Assembly: GCF_009760905.1 (NCBI RefSeq)
Contig: NZ_VIRW01000009.1
Span: forward strand, 1 to 64,000
Length of the DNA: 64,000 nt
Reading direction: 5' to 3'
Origin: Chitinibacter sp. GC72
Lineage (GTDB): Bacteria; Pseudomonadota; Gammaproteobacteria; Burkholderiales; Chitinibacteraceae
Numbering within the stretch: position 1 is the first letter of the stretch; each line of letters opens with the position of its first letter. This document shows, in pieces, positions 46,167 to 55,917 of the stretch. The notes beneath the pieces are model-generated. The model was not told the origin of the DNA. It ran no database searches and was given only the letters and a program-made list of their open reading frames with translations. Both the position numbers and the translations under genes were made by a program.

Positions 46167-46942
46167 ACTACGCTCAGGCCATCAGCGCATTTGCCCAGGT
46201 GCTCAATCATGAAGACGACACCGATCAGCCGCCTGCGGCCAGCGGCCTGCACTTTGCGCACAGGATGCGGCACTACCGTGCCAATTGCCGCCTGAACCGC
46301 ATTGCAGCGCTGCAAGCGACATTTAGCACCGTCGAGCAATTGCTGGGGGCTGATTTTTTTCGCGCCATGGCGCGCGAATACGTCGATAGCATCCCGGCCA
46401 CCTCGGCCAATCTGCACGAGATGGGCGGCGAATTCCCCGGCTTCATCGCGCAATTTGCCCCCGCCGCCGCCCTGCCCTATCTACCCGATGTGGCGCAGCT
46501 CGATTGGGCACGCTGGCAAGCCTGGCTGGCACCCGATGCGCCAGAGCTGGCCGCCGATCAACTGGCTTTTGTCGCCAGCGACGACTTTGCCAGCTATCGC
46601 CTGCAGCTGCACCCCGCCATGCAGCTGGTGGCCTCGGCCAGCTGGCCCATCGCCGACATTCTGGCCATGCACGCTGGTGGCCCAAGCGCCAATCTGGACG
46701 CTGGCGGGCAGAAAATCATGATCAGCCGCTACCAATGGCAAACCGTTAGCGACGGGCAATGGGCTTTTTTTAGCGCGCTGCAACAGCGGAGCAGCGTGGG
46801 CGATGCACTGGAGCAAGCGCTGGCGGTGGACGAGCACACCGACATCAATCAGGCGCTGTTGTGGTTATTTCAGCAACAACTGGTCTGCGCAGCAGACCGC
46901 AGCGGCACAGTTTGCGAAGATACACCCCCACCCCACGCATAA
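46163..46942 (+). CDS. bufC: Bufferin partner protein (BufC, DUF2063)
   Basis: The 259-residue protein has the DUF2063 plan: a helical N-terminal DNA-binding-fold-like part (RMRHYRANCRLNRIAALQATFSTVE, VEQLLGADFFRAMAREYV) and a C-terminal alpha/beta region with MISRYQWQTVSDGQWAFF. In known systems it recruits the peptide to the MNIO. Its start overlaps the bufB stop. The proline- and Cys-containing end (GTVCEDTPPPHA) is unusual but short. Confidence 0.88.
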   Translation: MNYAQAISAFAQVLNHEDDTDQPPAASGLHFAHRMRHYRANCRLNRIAALQATFSTVEQLLGADFFRAMAREYVDSIPATSANLHEMGGEFPGFIAQFAPAAALPYLPDVAQLDWARWQAWLAPDAPELAADQLAFVASDDFASYRLQLHPAMQLVASASWPIADILAMHAGGPSANLDAGGQKIMISRYQWQTVSDGQWAFFSALQQRSSVGDALEQALAVDEHTDINQALLWLFQQQLVCAADRSGTVCEDTPPPHA

Positions 46943-46952
46943 GAGCCGCGCA

Positions 46953-47516
46953 ATGACGCAAGCACTGAACTGGCTGACCGAACATGGCGATGTACTTTAC
47001 AGCTTTGCCCTGCGCCGCCTGCGCGACCCGCATCTGGCCGAAGAAGCAGTGCAGAACACCTTACTGGCCGCCATTGAGCAGAGCGCCGCATTCAGCGGCG
47101 CATCCAGCCCGCGCACCTGGCTGATTGGCATTTTGAAATTCAAAATCATTGATCTATTCCGCGCCCAGCAAAAAGTCACCCAGCTGGACGACGAACAGAT
47201 GGAATGGCAAACGGTGGGCGAAGACGATCTGTTCGATCAAAAAGGCCACTGGGCTGTGCCACCGCAAGACTGGCACGACCCGGCACGGCTGCTTGACAGC
47301 AAGCAGATCAAACAGCAAATCGACGCCTGTCTGGCCCGCTTGCCGCGCCGCATGGCGCAATTGTTCTGGCTACGCGAGCTCAACGACGAGCCCGCCGAGC
47401 AGGTTTGTGCGCAGCTGGGCATCAGCAGCGCCAATCTGTACCAACTGCTGTACCGCGCACGCCAAAGCCTGCGCCAGTGCCTAAGCGAAGGAGGCCGCCA
47501 TGTTGAACTGCCGTGA
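46953..47516 (+). CDS. ECF sigma factor of the bufferin operon
   Basis: The 187-residue sigma factor has region 2 (YSFALRRLRDPHLAEEAVQNTLL, SPRTWLIGILKFKIIDLFRA) and region 4 (LPRRMAQLFWLRELNDEPAEQVCAQLGIS, NLYQLLYRARQSLRQCL). It starts 10 bases after bufC, and its last codons overlap the start of the anti-sigma factor. It probably activates the operon when the metal signal releases it. Confidence 0.9.
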   Translation: MTQALNWLTEHGDVLYSFALRRLRDPHLAEEAVQNTLLAAIEQSAAFSGASSPRTWLIGILKFKIIDLFRAQQKVTQLDDEQMEWQTVGEDDLFDQKGHWAVPPQDWHDPARLLDSKQIKQQIDACLARLPRRMAQLFWLRELNDEPAEQVCAQLGISSANLYQLLYRARQSLRQCLSEGGRHVELP

Positions 47517-47754
47517 AGTCAGCTATATGCTCACACTCGCCCCTGAAGAGCCAATTAGCCGCTACCGCAAAATCGGCCTAGGCCTGCACCTGATGATCTG
47601 CAAACACTGCCGCCGCAACCAGCAACAACTGCAAACCATCCGTCAATGGCTGGCACAGCAATCCGCCGCCGAAGCCGAACACGCCGACCATCCGCTCCCC
47701 GCAGACGTGCGCGAACGCATCGCACAGCAACTGGGCACGCAAGACGAGCACTGA
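47500..47754 (+). CDS. Zinc-finger anti-sigma factor of the bufferin operon
   Basis: The 84-residue protein starts in a 17-base overlap with the sigma gene, behind a strong AAGGAGG. It has an N-terminal CREV motif and HLMICKHCRRN, giving the HxxxCxxC pattern of ZAS-type anti-sigma factors, then a helical sigma-binding tail. It has no membrane segment, so the sensing step takes place in the cytoplasm. The metal sensed is inferred from the operon, with copper or zinc likely. Confidence 0.85.
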   Translation: MLNCREVSYMLTLAPEEPISRYRKIGLGLHLMICKHCRRNQQQLQTIRQWLAQQSAAEAEHADHPLPADVRERIAQQLGTQDEH

Positions 47755-47951
47755 AGGGATTGGTAATTGATAGTCTTGGATTGACCGAGAAGATGCGTCC
47801 CAAAGACCAATCAATGCCCCTCGCCCAGAGCGGTTAGGGTTCGGCCAACGCAGACACTCCCTCTTCATTGATGGCTTAATCAGTTGGCCGCTCGACTTTC
47901 CGTACGAAGTAGAATCAACGCTTCGCTCAAAACTCAGCAGCGGGGAGCAAG

Positions 47952-48347
47952 ATGTACATCGGTGAGTTAGCCAAAATCACAGGTCTGAGTATTAAGGCCA
48001 TTCGGCATTATGAAGAGATTGGCTTGATTAAAGTCCCGGCCCGAAAGGGGCAATATCGCATATACGATCAGAGCTATGTGCCGGTTTTGGGCATGATCAC
48101 CTTGGCCAAAAGCCTTGGTTTTACATTGCTTGAGTTGCAAACGATAGTGCAAGCCAAAACGCAGCAAGGCTTAGTGCCGATCGATTTATTGCGAAACGAA
48201 ATCGGGATTAAACGTGCTGCGCTCACGACTCAACTAGAGCAAATCAATGGCATGCTCAATGGATTGGCACTGCTAGAGCAAAGTGTGATTCAACATAATC
48301 AATGTTTGCTGCAATCTTTGCAAAACCCGCTTGACTCTCCTCTTTAG
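47952..48347 (+). CDS. MerR-family transcriptional regulator
   Basis: The 131-residue protein has the MerR winged helix (MYIGELAKITGLSIKAIRHYE, IGLIKVPARKGQYRIYD) and a dimerisation helix. No conserved Cys for metal binding is visible in the C-terminal part, so a small organic or redox signal is more likely. It is followed by the SDR gene after 48 bases in the same direction; the pair may be an operon in which the regulator controls both. Such pairs are common in proteobacteria. Confidence 0.85.
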   Translation: MYIGELAKITGLSIKAIRHYEEIGLIKVPARKGQYRIYDQSYVPVLGMITLAKSLGFTLLELQTIVQAKTQQGLVPIDLLRNEIGIKRAALTTQLEQINGMLNGLALLEQSVIQHNQCLLQSLQNPLDSPL

Positions 48348-48395
48348 GGGAGAGTTTATGCTGATGGCTCGATTCAGTTTATGGGAAAACCCAAT

Positions 48396-49172
48396 ATGAA
48401 AACGGCCTTTATCACTGGTGCAACTTCCGGTATTGGTTTGGCGATGGCGCAGCAATTGTCACAGCAAGGCTACGCATTGATTATTCATGGGCGAGATGCC
48501 CGCAAGCTCAGTGAGCTACAAAAAACGCTGCCGAACGTGTGCCATACGATCGTGGCCGATTTGGCCGAGCTGGCACAGCAAGATCGCTTGCTCGCTGAGC
48601 TAGCGCAATACCCAGGGCAAATTGATGTAGCCATCAATAATGCGGGTTTCGGTTTGTATGGCAAATGCCTTGAATTATCGGCAACAACCGTTGATGCCAT
48701 GCTGGCGGTAAATCAAACAGCCGTTCTCAAACTGAGTCGGTATTTTGCATGGCGGATGAGCCAGCAAGGTGGCGGCCACATTCTGAATGTGGCCTCAACG
48801 GCAGCATACCAGCCCCAACCCTTCATGGCGGCTTATGCTGCGAGCAAAGCCTTTGTAGCGCATTTTACTGAAGCTTTTGCAATGGAAATGAAGCCGCTCG
48901 GTGTTCATCTGATGGTCTTGTCGCCAGGCCGCACCGATACGGGATTTTTTAAATTGAATGGTCGTGATCTTGCTCGGAATGGGAGTGGCACCTTTGCGGC
49001 CAAACACAGGATCTCGCCTGCAACCGTGGCGCGAATTGGCCTAAGGGCTTTGTTCAAAGGGCAGCTACGCGAGATTCCGACTTTTGAAAATAAACTCTAC
49101 GTCTTTTTAAATCGCTTGTTACCTAAGACGTGTGTACTGCATCTCTACAATAAGGCCATGCATAATATTTGA
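48396..49172 (+). CDS. Short-chain dehydrogenase/reductase
   Basis: The 258-residue SDR protein has the NAD(P) site TAFITGATSGIGLAMA, the NNAGFG motif, the catalytic Ser-Tyr-Lys pattern (VASTAAYQ..., YAASKAFV) and LVLSPGRTDTGF. The RDARKLSELQ segment after the second strand suggests NADP. The start at 48396 is preferred over an ATG 15 bases upstream. The substrate is unknown; the MerR gene upstream may control it. Confidence 0.88.
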   Translation: MKTAFITGATSGIGLAMAQQLSQQGYALIIHGRDARKLSELQKTLPNVCHTIVADLAELAQQDRLLAELAQYPGQIDVAINNAGFGLYGKCLELSATTVDAMLAVNQTAVLKLSRYFAWRMSQQGGGHILNVASTAAYQPQPFMAAYAASKAFVAHFTEAFAMEMKPLGVHLMVLSPGRTDTGFFKLNGRDLARNGSGTFAAKHRISPATVARIGLRALFKGQLREIPTFENKLYVFLNRLLPKTCVLHLYNKAMHNI

Positions 49173-49577
49173 TTCTTCATCCAATGGTTTTAGGTTGACA
49201 AGCGTGATGTGTAAAGGAAACTCAGGGCTTTTCTTTGTATCAGGCAAAGTGGTGGCACTTTGATTTAAGTAGCCCAAAAAAAGATCTTGTCTGTCTGCTA
49301 GGGCCAAGGCATTGATGTTCTGGCTGCAATGAAATAAAGGCCGCAAGCGAATGCTTTGCGGCCTTTCATTTTTAACCTCATGAAGTAGATCCAGCTACCA
49401 TCGTCAGAAATTAGTCAATCGAGCAAAGTTTGCTGTGTCGTACAAACGATCTGATTTTGCTGGGTTTGAAGCAAGCACGCGAATCATGGGCTTTCTTTAA
49501 GTAGCACAAGATCTGCAGTGCCACAGGAGGAGACAAAAGCGTGTTTTTAGCCACCTCGGTTGATTGCAAGCTGACGA
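49173..49577. other. Intergenic region between the SDR gene and ssb
   Basis: Apart from the terminator at 49336-49372 no gene or recognisable element is supported here. Confidence 0.5.
49336..49372 (+). terminator. Terminator after the SDR gene
   Basis: AAAGGCCGCAA pairs with TTGCGGCCTTT over 11 bases around a 9-base loop and is followed by a T-rich stretch. It lies 164 bases after the stop codon. Confidence 0.85.
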
Positions 49578-50087
49578 TTAGAACGGGATGTCGTCTTCAA
49601 AGTCGTCAAAGCTTTTTGCCGGGCGTGCTGCTGGCTGTGGTGCGGCTTGTGGGGCCTGGCGTGGGGCTGCTGGGGCGCTGTATTCCTGATTGAAATCATC
49701 ACCACCGTAGCCACCCTGAGCACCTTGCGAGCCACCCATGCCGCCACCTGCACGGCCGCCGAGCATTTTCATCTCGTCAGCGATAATTTCAGTGGTGTAG
49801 CGGTCTGCGCCGGTTTGCTTGTCTTGCCATTTACGCGTTTGCAGTTTGCCTTCGATGTAAACCTGGCTGCCTTTTTTCAGGTATTCACCAGCGATTTCAG
49901 CCAGGCGGCCGTACATAGTGATGTTGTGCCATTCGGTTTTTTCCTGTTTGGCACCGGTGTTTTTGTCTTTCCAGCTCTCGGTGGTGGCAATTGAGAAATT
50001 GCACACTGCGCCGCCGCTCGGTAGGAAACGAGATTCAGGGTCTTTGCCCAGGTTACCGATCAGCAACACTTTGTTTAACGATGCCAT
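49578..50087 (-). CDS. ssb: Single-stranded DNA-binding protein
   Basis: The 169-residue protein has the OB-fold pattern [47 protein letters not shown] and [14 protein letters not shown], then a Gly/Pro/Gln-rich flexible linker and the acidic partner-binding tip DDFEDDIPF. It binds single-stranded DNA as a tetramer. It directly follows the MFS gene, whose stop abuts its start, so both are translated from one transcript. Confidence 0.97.
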   Translation of the reverse strand: MASLNKVLLIGNLGKDPESRFLPSGGAVCNFSIATTESWKDKNTGAKQEKTEWHNITMYGRLAEIAGEYLKKGSQVYIEGKLQTRKWQDKQTGADRYTTEIIADEMKMLGGRAGGGMGGSQGAQGGYGGDDFNQEYSAPAAPRQAPQAAPQPAARPAKSFDDFEDDIPF

Positions 50088-51455
50088 TTAGTTGGTCTCC
50101 GCAATCAGTTGTTGTGCTGCCGCTTCATCCCAGCCGTCTTGCAGGACTTTGAGCAGGGCAACACGTTCTTCAATTAATACCACGGCCTCTTTTACACCGC
50201 GAATGGCGCCTAGTTTAGCAGACAGTTCGGCCGCATTGCCCGACCAATCTTCGCCAATGTGAAACATTTGGCTCTTCACCGGCAGCGGTGGCTGCATGCC
50301 CCAGGCCACCAGCAGCCAGATCGCCATCAAGGCCGTACACAGCGCAAACACCGGCGTGGCGCTGTTGTAATGCTGGTAAAGCCAGCCAGCCAGGGCCGAG
50401 CCCATAAACATACTGGCCGACTGGCAGGTATTGTAAACGCCCATCGCCGTGCCCTTGGCGGCGGTCGGGGCGATTTTGGAAATCAGGCTAGGTTGCGTCG
50501 CTTCCAGAATATTGAAGGCGATAAAATAAACCCCAAGCCAGAGCACAATCGCCGTCAGGCTGGGCAGCCACAGTGTCATGCCCAGCTGCGCCAGCAACAT
50601 CAGCGCAATGGCAAACACGAAAACTTCTTTCAGATGGCGCTTTTTCTCGCCGTAAATAATCGCGGGCACCATCAGCACAAAGCCGACCAGCACCACCGGC
50701 AGGTACACATACCAGTGATGTGCCACATCAATCCCGCCAATGTCTTTGAGCAAAAGCGGCATCACGGTAAACATCGCCATTTGCGCTGCATGCAGCGCAA
50801 ATACGCCGTAGTTAAGGCGCAATAATTGCGGGTGACGCAACACCAGCGGCAAGCGGGATGTATTGGCCTCGGCATCCGAATGAAAGCGGCTGATGGCCGG
50901 ATTGGGAATCACCTTCCACACGCCAATCAGCGCCGACACCGCCAGCGCCGCGGTCAGCAGAAAAATCCCCGGCAGGCCTATCCATTGCGCCAGCTTGGGC
51001 GCTGCCACCAGCGAGACGGCAAACGTCGTGGCAATGCTGGCCCCCACCATCGCCATGGCCTTGGTACGGTTTTCTTCGCGCGTCAGATCGGCCAGCAGCG
51101 CAGTCACCGCCGCCGAGATCGCCCCCGCGCCCTGCACGGCCCGGCCCAGAATCAGCCAGATAATATGGTCGGCCAGCGCGCACATGATCGAGCCCAGCGC
51201 AAACAGCGCCAGCCCGATATAAATCACCTTTTTGCGCCCAACCCGGTCAGACCACATACCGAATGGCAATTGCAGCAGGGCTTGCGTCAAGCCATAGGCA
51301 CCAAAAGCCAGCCCGACCAGCGCATGGTTTTCACCGCCGGGCATTTTGCCCGCGTATACGGCAAACACCGGCAAAATCAAAAACATGCCCAGCATCCGCA
51401 AGGCATACAAACCCGCCAAACCACTGGCGGCGCGCAATTCCAGTTTACTCATCAT
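50088..51455 (-). CDS. MFS transporter (YajR-like) with C-terminal domain
   Basis: The 455-residue protein has 12 membrane segments with the MFS motif GMWSDRVGRKKV between TM2 and TM3 and a second related loop later. After TM12 it has a short cytoplasmic domain with MFHIGEDWSGNAAELSAKLG and EAVVLIEERVALLKVLQDGW, resembling the ferredoxin-like YAM domain of YajR. The gene order MFS-ssb opposite uvrA is common in betaproteobacteria. The substrate is unknown. Two adjacent ATG codons at 51455 and 51452 are possible starts. Confidence 0.85.
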   Translation of the reverse strand: MMSKLELRAASGLAGLYALRMLGMFLILPVFAVYAGKMPGGENHALVGLAFGAYGLTQALLQLPFGMWSDRVGRKKVIYIGLALFALGSIMCALADHIIWLILGRAVQGAGAISAAVTALLADLTREENRTKAMAMVGASIATTFAVSLVAAPKLAQWIGLPGIFLLTAALAVSALIGVWKVIPNPAISRFHSDAEANTSRLPLVLRHPQLLRLNYGVFALHAAQMAMFTVMPLLLKDIGGIDVAHHWYVYLPVVLVGFVLMVPAIIYGEKKRHLKEVFVFAIALMLLAQLGMTLWLPSLTAIVLWLGVYFIAFNILEATQPSLISKIAPTAAKGTAMGVYNTCQSASMFMGSALAGWLYQHYNSATPVFALCTALMAIWLLVAWGMQPPLPVKSQMFHIGEDWSGNAAELSAKLGAIRGVKEAVVLIEERVALLKVLQDGWDEAAAQQLIAETN

Positions 51456-51575
51456 CTCGCATTACATCCGGCTGGCCCGCAACCCGCGAAAACACGGACC
51501 ACGTCATCAAGCCGCCCATTTTACCCGATTGCGCCGCATCGCCACTTTTCATGCGGCTTTTATTTGAATTAAACA

Positions 51576-51625
51576 GGGTATTACCATGTAGGCAATAGCT
51601 AGAAAGCGCCACAAAGCAATACCCC
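51576..51625. repeat. GGGTATT...AATACCCC repeat between divergent MFS and uvrA genes
   Basis: A 50-bp stretch bounded by GGGTATT and AATACCCC shares ends with other members at 24212, 27695 and 54623. It lies between the start of the MFS gene and uvrA. No LexA box was found near it. Confidence 0.45.
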
Positions 51626-51757
51626 ATACCTCATTTCTTCAGCCCTCTACCGGCACCGCCAGCCCCCGCAAGCGCACGGTGAACAAACGTACTATGTACT
51701 ATCAAGCCACTGCATAAAGCGCTACAATCGAAGGCTATTTAATCGCCGGACAACGCC

Positions 51758-54616
51758 ATGTATCGCCCAGCTTCGTTTGCGCCCGACCAACCGATGATCC
51801 GTATTCGCGGTGCGCGCACGCACAACCTGAAGAACGTCAATATCGACTTGCCGCGCGGCAAACTGGTGGTGATTACCGGGCTTTCCGGCTCGGGCAAATC
51901 ATCGCTGGCGTTTGATACGCTGTACGCCGAAGGCCAGCGCCGTTATGTCGAATCGCTCTCCGCCTACGCGCGCCAGTTCCTGCAGCTAATGGAAAAGCCC
52001 GACGTCGATTTGATCGAGGGCCTCTCCCCCGCAATCTCGATCGAGCAAAAAGCCACCAGCCATAATCCGCGCTCCACGGTAGGCACCGTCACCGAGATTC
52101 ACGATTACCTGCGTTTGCTCTTCGCCCGCGTCGGCACGCCCTACTGCCCCGAGCACAATCAGGCCTTGCAAAGCCAGACCGTCAGCCAGATGGTCGACCA
52201 TGTACTCGCGCTGCCCGAGGACACCAAACTGATGGTGCTCGCGCCGGTAGTGATCGGCAAAAAAGGCGAAAATGCCGACCTATTTGAAGAGCTGCGCGCA
52301 CAAGGCTTTGTCCGCGTGCGCGTTGATGGCGAAGTATTCGAGCTCGACGAAACGCCCAAACTCGACAAAAACAAAAAACACACGATTGAAGTCGTCATCG
52401 ATCGGCTGAAAGTGCGTGCCGATTTGCAGCAGCGCTTGGCCGAAAGTTTTGAAACCGCGCTGCGCCACGCCGATGGCCGCGCGATTGCGGTGGAGATGGA
52501 TTCGGGCAAAGAGCATTGGTTCTCGGCCAAATTTGCCTGCCCGGTCTGTAGCTACAGCCTGCCCGAACTCGAGCCACGCCTGTTCTCGTTCAACAACCCC
52601 ATGGGCGCCTGCCCAAGCTGTGATGGCTTGGGGCAAAAAACCTTTTTTGATCCAAAACGCGTCGTCGCGCACCCCGAAATCAGCCTCGCCGCTGGCGCGA
52701 TCAAGGGCTGGGATAAGCGCAATCAGTTTTACTTCCAGATGCTCACCAGCCTGGCGGCGCATTATGGCTTTGACACCGCCACGCCGTGGGAAGAGCTTGA
52801 TAGCAAATTACAAAATATCATCCTGTTCGGCTCGGGCTTTGATGAAATTGCGTTTATTTATATGAACGAGCGCGGCAGCAAATTCGAGCGCGTGCATAGC
52901 TTTGAAGGCATCATCCCCAATTTAGAGCGCCGCTACCGCGAAACCGACTCCATGTCGGTACGCGAAGAATTATCCAAATACCAAAACAACCAAGTCTGCC
53001 CCGTTTGCGACGGCGCACGCTTGCGCAAAGAAGCCCGCCATGTACGTGTAGGGGGTAACAACCTGCATGCCCTATCTAGATTGGCTTTGCGAGACACACT
53101 CCACTTTTTCCAAAGCTTGGAATTAGAAGGCAGCAAGGCGCAGATTGCCGAAAAAATCGTTAAAGAAATCAGCGAGCGTTTGGGCTTCTTGGTTAACGTC
53201 GGCCTCGATTATCTATGCCTAGAGCGCAGCGCCGACACGCTATCGGGCGGCGAAGCGCAGCGGATTCGCTTGGCCAGCCAGATTGGTTCCGGCCTAACCG
53301 GCGTGATGTATGTGCTCGACGAGCCATCAATCGGCTTGCACCAGCGCGATAACGACCGACTGATCGGCACGCTAATGCACCTGCGCGATTTGGATAACAC
53401 GGTCATCGTCGTCGAGCACGACGAAGACGCGATGCGCGCCGCCGATTATCTGGTCGACATGGGCCCCGGCGCGGGCGTGCACGGCGGGCAAGTGATCGCC
53501 GTTGGCACACCAGAAGAAGTGTTCAACAACCCCGATTCGATCACCGGCCAGTTTATGACCGGCAAACGCAAAATCGCGCAGCCGGAAAAACGCCGCGTGC
53601 CCGATCCAGAGCGCTGGCTGCACCTGATCGGCGCGACCGGCAATAATCTAAAAGACGTCACGCTCGAATTGCCTGTTGGCCTGATGGTTTGTATCACCGG
53701 CGTATCGGGCTCGGGCAAATCAACGCTGATCAACGACACGCTGTACAGTATCGCCGCGCGCGACTTGAACGGCGCCGGATGCGAGCCAGCGCCGTACCGC
53801 GAAGTAAAAGGTTTGGAGCATTTCGACAAAGTCATCAACGTCGATCAATCACCCATCGGCCGCACACCGCGCTCGAACCCCGCCACCTACACCGGCCTAT
53901 TTACGCCGATCCGCGAGCTGTTTGCTGGCGTACCCGTTGCACGCGAACGCGGCTACGGCCCGGGGCGTTTCTCGTTCAACGTCAAAGGCGGTCGCTGCGA
54001 AGCGTGTCAGGGCGATGGCGTGATCAAGGTGGAAATGCACTTCTTGCCCGACGTCTACGTGCCGTGCGACGTCTGCCACGGCCTGCGCTACAACCGTGAA
54101 ACGCTGGAAGTGCAATACAAAGGCAAGAGCATCACTGAAGTGCTGAATATGACCGTTGAAGACGCGCTCGAATTCTTCAGCGCCGTACCCACCGTGGCGC
54201 GCAAACTACAAACCCTGCTCGACGTCGGCCTCGGTTACATCCGCCTCGGCCAAAGCGCGACGACGCTATCGGGCGGTGAAGCGCAACGCGTCAAACTCGC
54301 GCTCGAACTCTCAAAACGCGACACCGGCCGCACGCTGTATATCTTGGACGAGCCAACCACCGGCCTGCATTTCCACGACATCGATTTGCTGCTCAAAGTC
54401 GTACAACGCCTATCCAGCCACGGCAATACTGTGGTGGTGATCGAGCACAATCTGGATGTAATCAAAACGGCGGATTGGGTGATCGATCTGGGCCCTGAAG
54501 GCGGCGCAGGCGGCGGCCAAATCGTCGCCACCGGCACGCCGGAAGATGTGGCGCATAATAAGGCCAGTCATACGGGGCTGTATTTGGCGAGGGCGCTGGG
54601 GATAGCGCGGGAGTAA
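51758..54616 (+). CDS. uvrA: Excinuclease ABC subunit A
   Basis: The 952-residue protein finds DNA damage for nucleotide excision repair. Two ABC ATPase halves are complete: Walker [10 protein letters not shown] and GVSGSGKST, signature [15 protein letters not shown] and [15 protein letters not shown], and Walker [11 protein letters not shown] and [10 protein letters not shown]. Zinc modules occur in [12 protein letters not shown]...CPSCDG and CEACQGDG...CDVC. The start at 51758 adds about 12 residues before the usual [14 protein letters not shown] start; the second ATG at 51794 has no good ribosome binding site. No SOS box is visible upstream. Confidence 0.97.
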   Translation: MYRPASFAPDQPMIRIRGARTHNLKNVNIDLPRGKLVVITGLSGSGKSSLAFDTLYAEGQRRYVESLSAYARQFLQLMEKPDVDLIEGLSPAISIEQKATSHNPRSTVGTVTEIHDYLRLLFARVGTPYCPEHNQALQSQTVSQMVDHVLALPEDTKLMVLAPVVIGKKGENADLFEELRAQGFVRVRVDGEVFELDETPKLDKNKKHTIEVVIDRLKVRADLQQRLAESFETALRHADGRAIAVEMDSGKEHWFSAKFACPVCSYSLPELEPRLFSFNNPMGACPSCDGLGQKTFFDPKRVVAHPEISLAAGAIKGWDKRNQFYFQMLTSLAAHYGFDTATPWEELDSKLQNIILFGSGFDEIAFIYMNERGSKFERVHSFEGIIPNLERRYRETDSMSVREELSKYQNNQVCPVCDGARLRKEARHVRVGGNNLHALSRLALRDTLHFFQSLELEGSKAQIAEKIVKEISERLGFLVNVGLDYLCLERSADTLSGGEAQRIRLASQIGSGLTGVMYVLDEPSIGLHQRDNDRLIGTLMHLRDLDNTVIVVEHDEDAMRAADYLVDMGPGAGVHGGQVIAVGTPEEVFNNPDSITGQFMTGKRKIAQPEKRRVPDPERWLHLIGATGNNLKDVTLELPVGLMVCITGVSGSGKSTLINDTLYSIAARDLNGAGCEPAPYREVKGLEHFDKVINVDQSPIGRTPRSNPATYTGLFTPIRELFAGVPVARERGYGPGRFSFNVKGGRCEACQGDGVIKVEMHFLPDVYVPCDVCHGLRYNRETLEVQYKGKSITEVLNMTVEDALEFFSAVPTVARKLQTLLDVGLGYIRLGQSATTLSGGEAQRVKLALELSKRDTGRTLYILDEPTTGLHFHDIDLLLKVVQRLSSHGNTVVVIEHNLDVIKTADWVIDLGPEGGAGGGQIVATGTPEDVAHNKASHTGLYLARALGIARE

Positions 54617-54622
54617 TTGGTT

Positions 54623-54677
54623 TATGGGTATATGGCTATAGTCAATTATTAGATTGGACTGCAGACATATACCCATA
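54623..54677. repeat. Perfect 12-bp inverted repeat TATGGGTATATG...CATATACCCATA
   Basis: The 55-bp element directly follows uvrA and has perfectly paired ends around a 31-base interior with GGCTATAGTC and GGACTGCAGA, similar to the member at 24212. It may help end uvrA transcripts. Confidence 0.6.
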
Positions 54678-54687
54678 CAGCACCAGC

Positions 54688-54773
54688 GTAGGGCGGGTTA
54701 GCCGAAGGCGTAACCCGCCAATTTAGGCGATTGATTTAAACAACAGCTCAGCGCGGGTCTTGACCCGCCCTAC
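54688..54773. repeat. 86-bp element with 11-bp inverted ends (GTAGGGCGGGT)
   Basis: GTAGGGCGGGT (54688-54698) and ACCCGCCCTAC (54763-54773) are perfect inverted termini. The interior has a second nested palindrome, GCGGGTTAGCCGAAGGCGTAACCCGC. A related piece lies at 55674-55703. Confidence 0.6.
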
Positions 54774-54801
54774 ATGACTTTTCAATTGGGTAGAACGTTA
54801 A

Positions 54802-55096
54802 GCAAAAGATAAACATAAAATTGAAACTATTAAATCAATCAATTACCGTCTAAAGACAAGCGTCTCTTTGAGTGACGAATTTTCCTATCTAAGCGGGCTA
54901 GACGACAGTGTTAGAGAGTTCTTTTTTGAGATGAAAGAAGCATAGAAATTACTTTTTAGAGAATGGTAAATTGTCAGAGTCAATTACAGCTAAACAGATG
55001 CAAAACGGAGAGTTGATGATATTGAATGGGCACCATAGGTGGTGGGCTGCAATACAAACTGGATTAGGCAAGGTCGGTGTTGTTATTAGTAAATAA
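54802..55096 (+). pseudogene. Remnant of a ParB-like nuclease/toxin C-terminus
   Basis: No intact frame or start is present. One frame (54802-54945) encodes KTSVSLSDEFSYLSGL and VREFFFEMKEA. After a one-base shift near 54935 another frame (54935-55096) continues with ENGKLSESITAKQMQNGELM, then ILNGHHRWWAAIQTGLGKV and a stop. The last part matches the ParB/sulfiredoxin-like motif (DGHHRWxAA...G...PVVI) found at the ends of polymorphic toxins. Low G+C differs from the surrounding genes. The small gene just downstream is a plausible immunity partner. Confidence 0.55.
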
Positions 55097-55109
55097 CTAA
55101 GGAGTTTAA

Positions 55110-55504
55110 ATGGGCGCAGAGAGCTTTAACTTTTCTTTAGTTCCTCCTGGAGTTGAGCCAGTCCTTAGAAATTTTAGTGATGAATTTGGCTCTTCGGTAG
55201 CATTTTTCTATGAGGGGAACAGCCGTAGAGGTATAGGTGAAATTTTCAAGGCTAGAGATTTTTTTGATACTTTTGAAAAAATAAATCTGACCCGCTTTGC
55301 TTTGGAAAAAAAATACTTATTTCCATTAATTTAAGAATGGAAATGATCACTTATTTTCAGGTAGAAGCTTGCCTGCCTTATCTGGCAGATTTGGCTCTGT
55401 GGCGGAAACTAGCCTATTCTTTTTATGATTATCAATTTTTTCATGCGGATATTGGGGTTTTTTCTTCAAATGCAGTTGATATCTTTATTGAAAAACTAAA
55501 TTAG
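55110..55504 (+). pseudogene. Frameshifted small gene, probable toxin immunity protein
   Basis: After a good AAGGAG, the frame encodes MGAESFNFSLVPPGVEPVLR... and stops after 74 residues at 55334. Adding one A to the run of eight A at about 55306-55313 would extend it through ISINLRMEMITYFQVEACLP to IFIEKLN and a stop at 55504, giving about 131 residues. The second part is A+T-rich like the first. It lies 13 bases after the ParB-like remnant and may be its immunity gene. Phase variation by the A8 run, or a true loss, are both possible. Confidence 0.5.
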
Positions 55505-55673
55505 ATAAACAAAGTCAGGCTGGCTTCATTTTTTGATAATTATGGTAACTTTCTTGAAAAAAATACATCATTGCCTGGCAATTGTTTTTACGAAAAAATT
55601 AATAGGGATGTGTTTTGAGCCCGCATAGCTCCGTATATGGCCCCCTCCCGGTTTGCAAGCATTTCTCAGCGCA

Positions 55674-55703
55674 GTAGGGCGTAATCGCCGAAGGCATTAC
55701 GCC
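55674..55703. repeat. GTAGGGCGTAAT...ATTACGCC palindrome
   Basis: GGCGTAAT pairs with ATTACGCC around CGCCGAAGGC, like the nested palindrome of the element at 54688-54773. Confidence 0.5.
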
Positions 55704-55722
55704 ACCTGCATAAAACCTCAAG

Positions 55723-55745
55723 ACCGCCTGCCACGGCGGTTTTTA
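55723..55745 (+). terminator. Terminator-like hairpin
   Basis: ACCGCC pairs with GGCGGT around a 6-base loop and five T follow. No intact gene lies directly upstream. Confidence 0.5.
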
Positions 55746-55796
55746 TTTGCCTGCAATTTGTAATCCACCACGGATTGGCGGCTATGCGCCGCGGCA

Positions 55797-55856
55797 CATA
55801 CCTACCGCAGTGTAGCCCTGAAGGCTAATTTCAAATTAACCTTCATTGATATACCC
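55797..55856. repeat. ~60-bp dispersed repeat, copy 1
   Basis: Starts CATACCTACCGCAGTGTAGC and ends TTCATTGATATACCC. Related units occupy 56219-56282, 58331-58394 and 58771-58831. Confidence 0.55.
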
Positions 55857-55917
55857 ATGCCATTGCAGTGAGGTCGGCTGAAGCCGCCCCTACAACTACA
55901 GCCAATTTGGACGAGAA

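Larger units (their letters stand above)
55505..55917. other. Repeat-rich gap before the first structured element
   Basis: The gap holds a GTAGGGCG-type palindrome (55674-55703), a terminator-like hairpin (55723-55745) and one copy of the 60-bp family (55797-55856). No gene is supported. Confidence 0.5.

Noticed and set aside
49119-49346. 75-codon minus-strand frame after the SDR gene
   Set aside because: It overlaps the SDR end and the terminator and has no protein-like features.
51640-51757. LexA (SOS) box before uvrA
   Set aside because: No CTG-N10-CAG palindrome near consensus is present.
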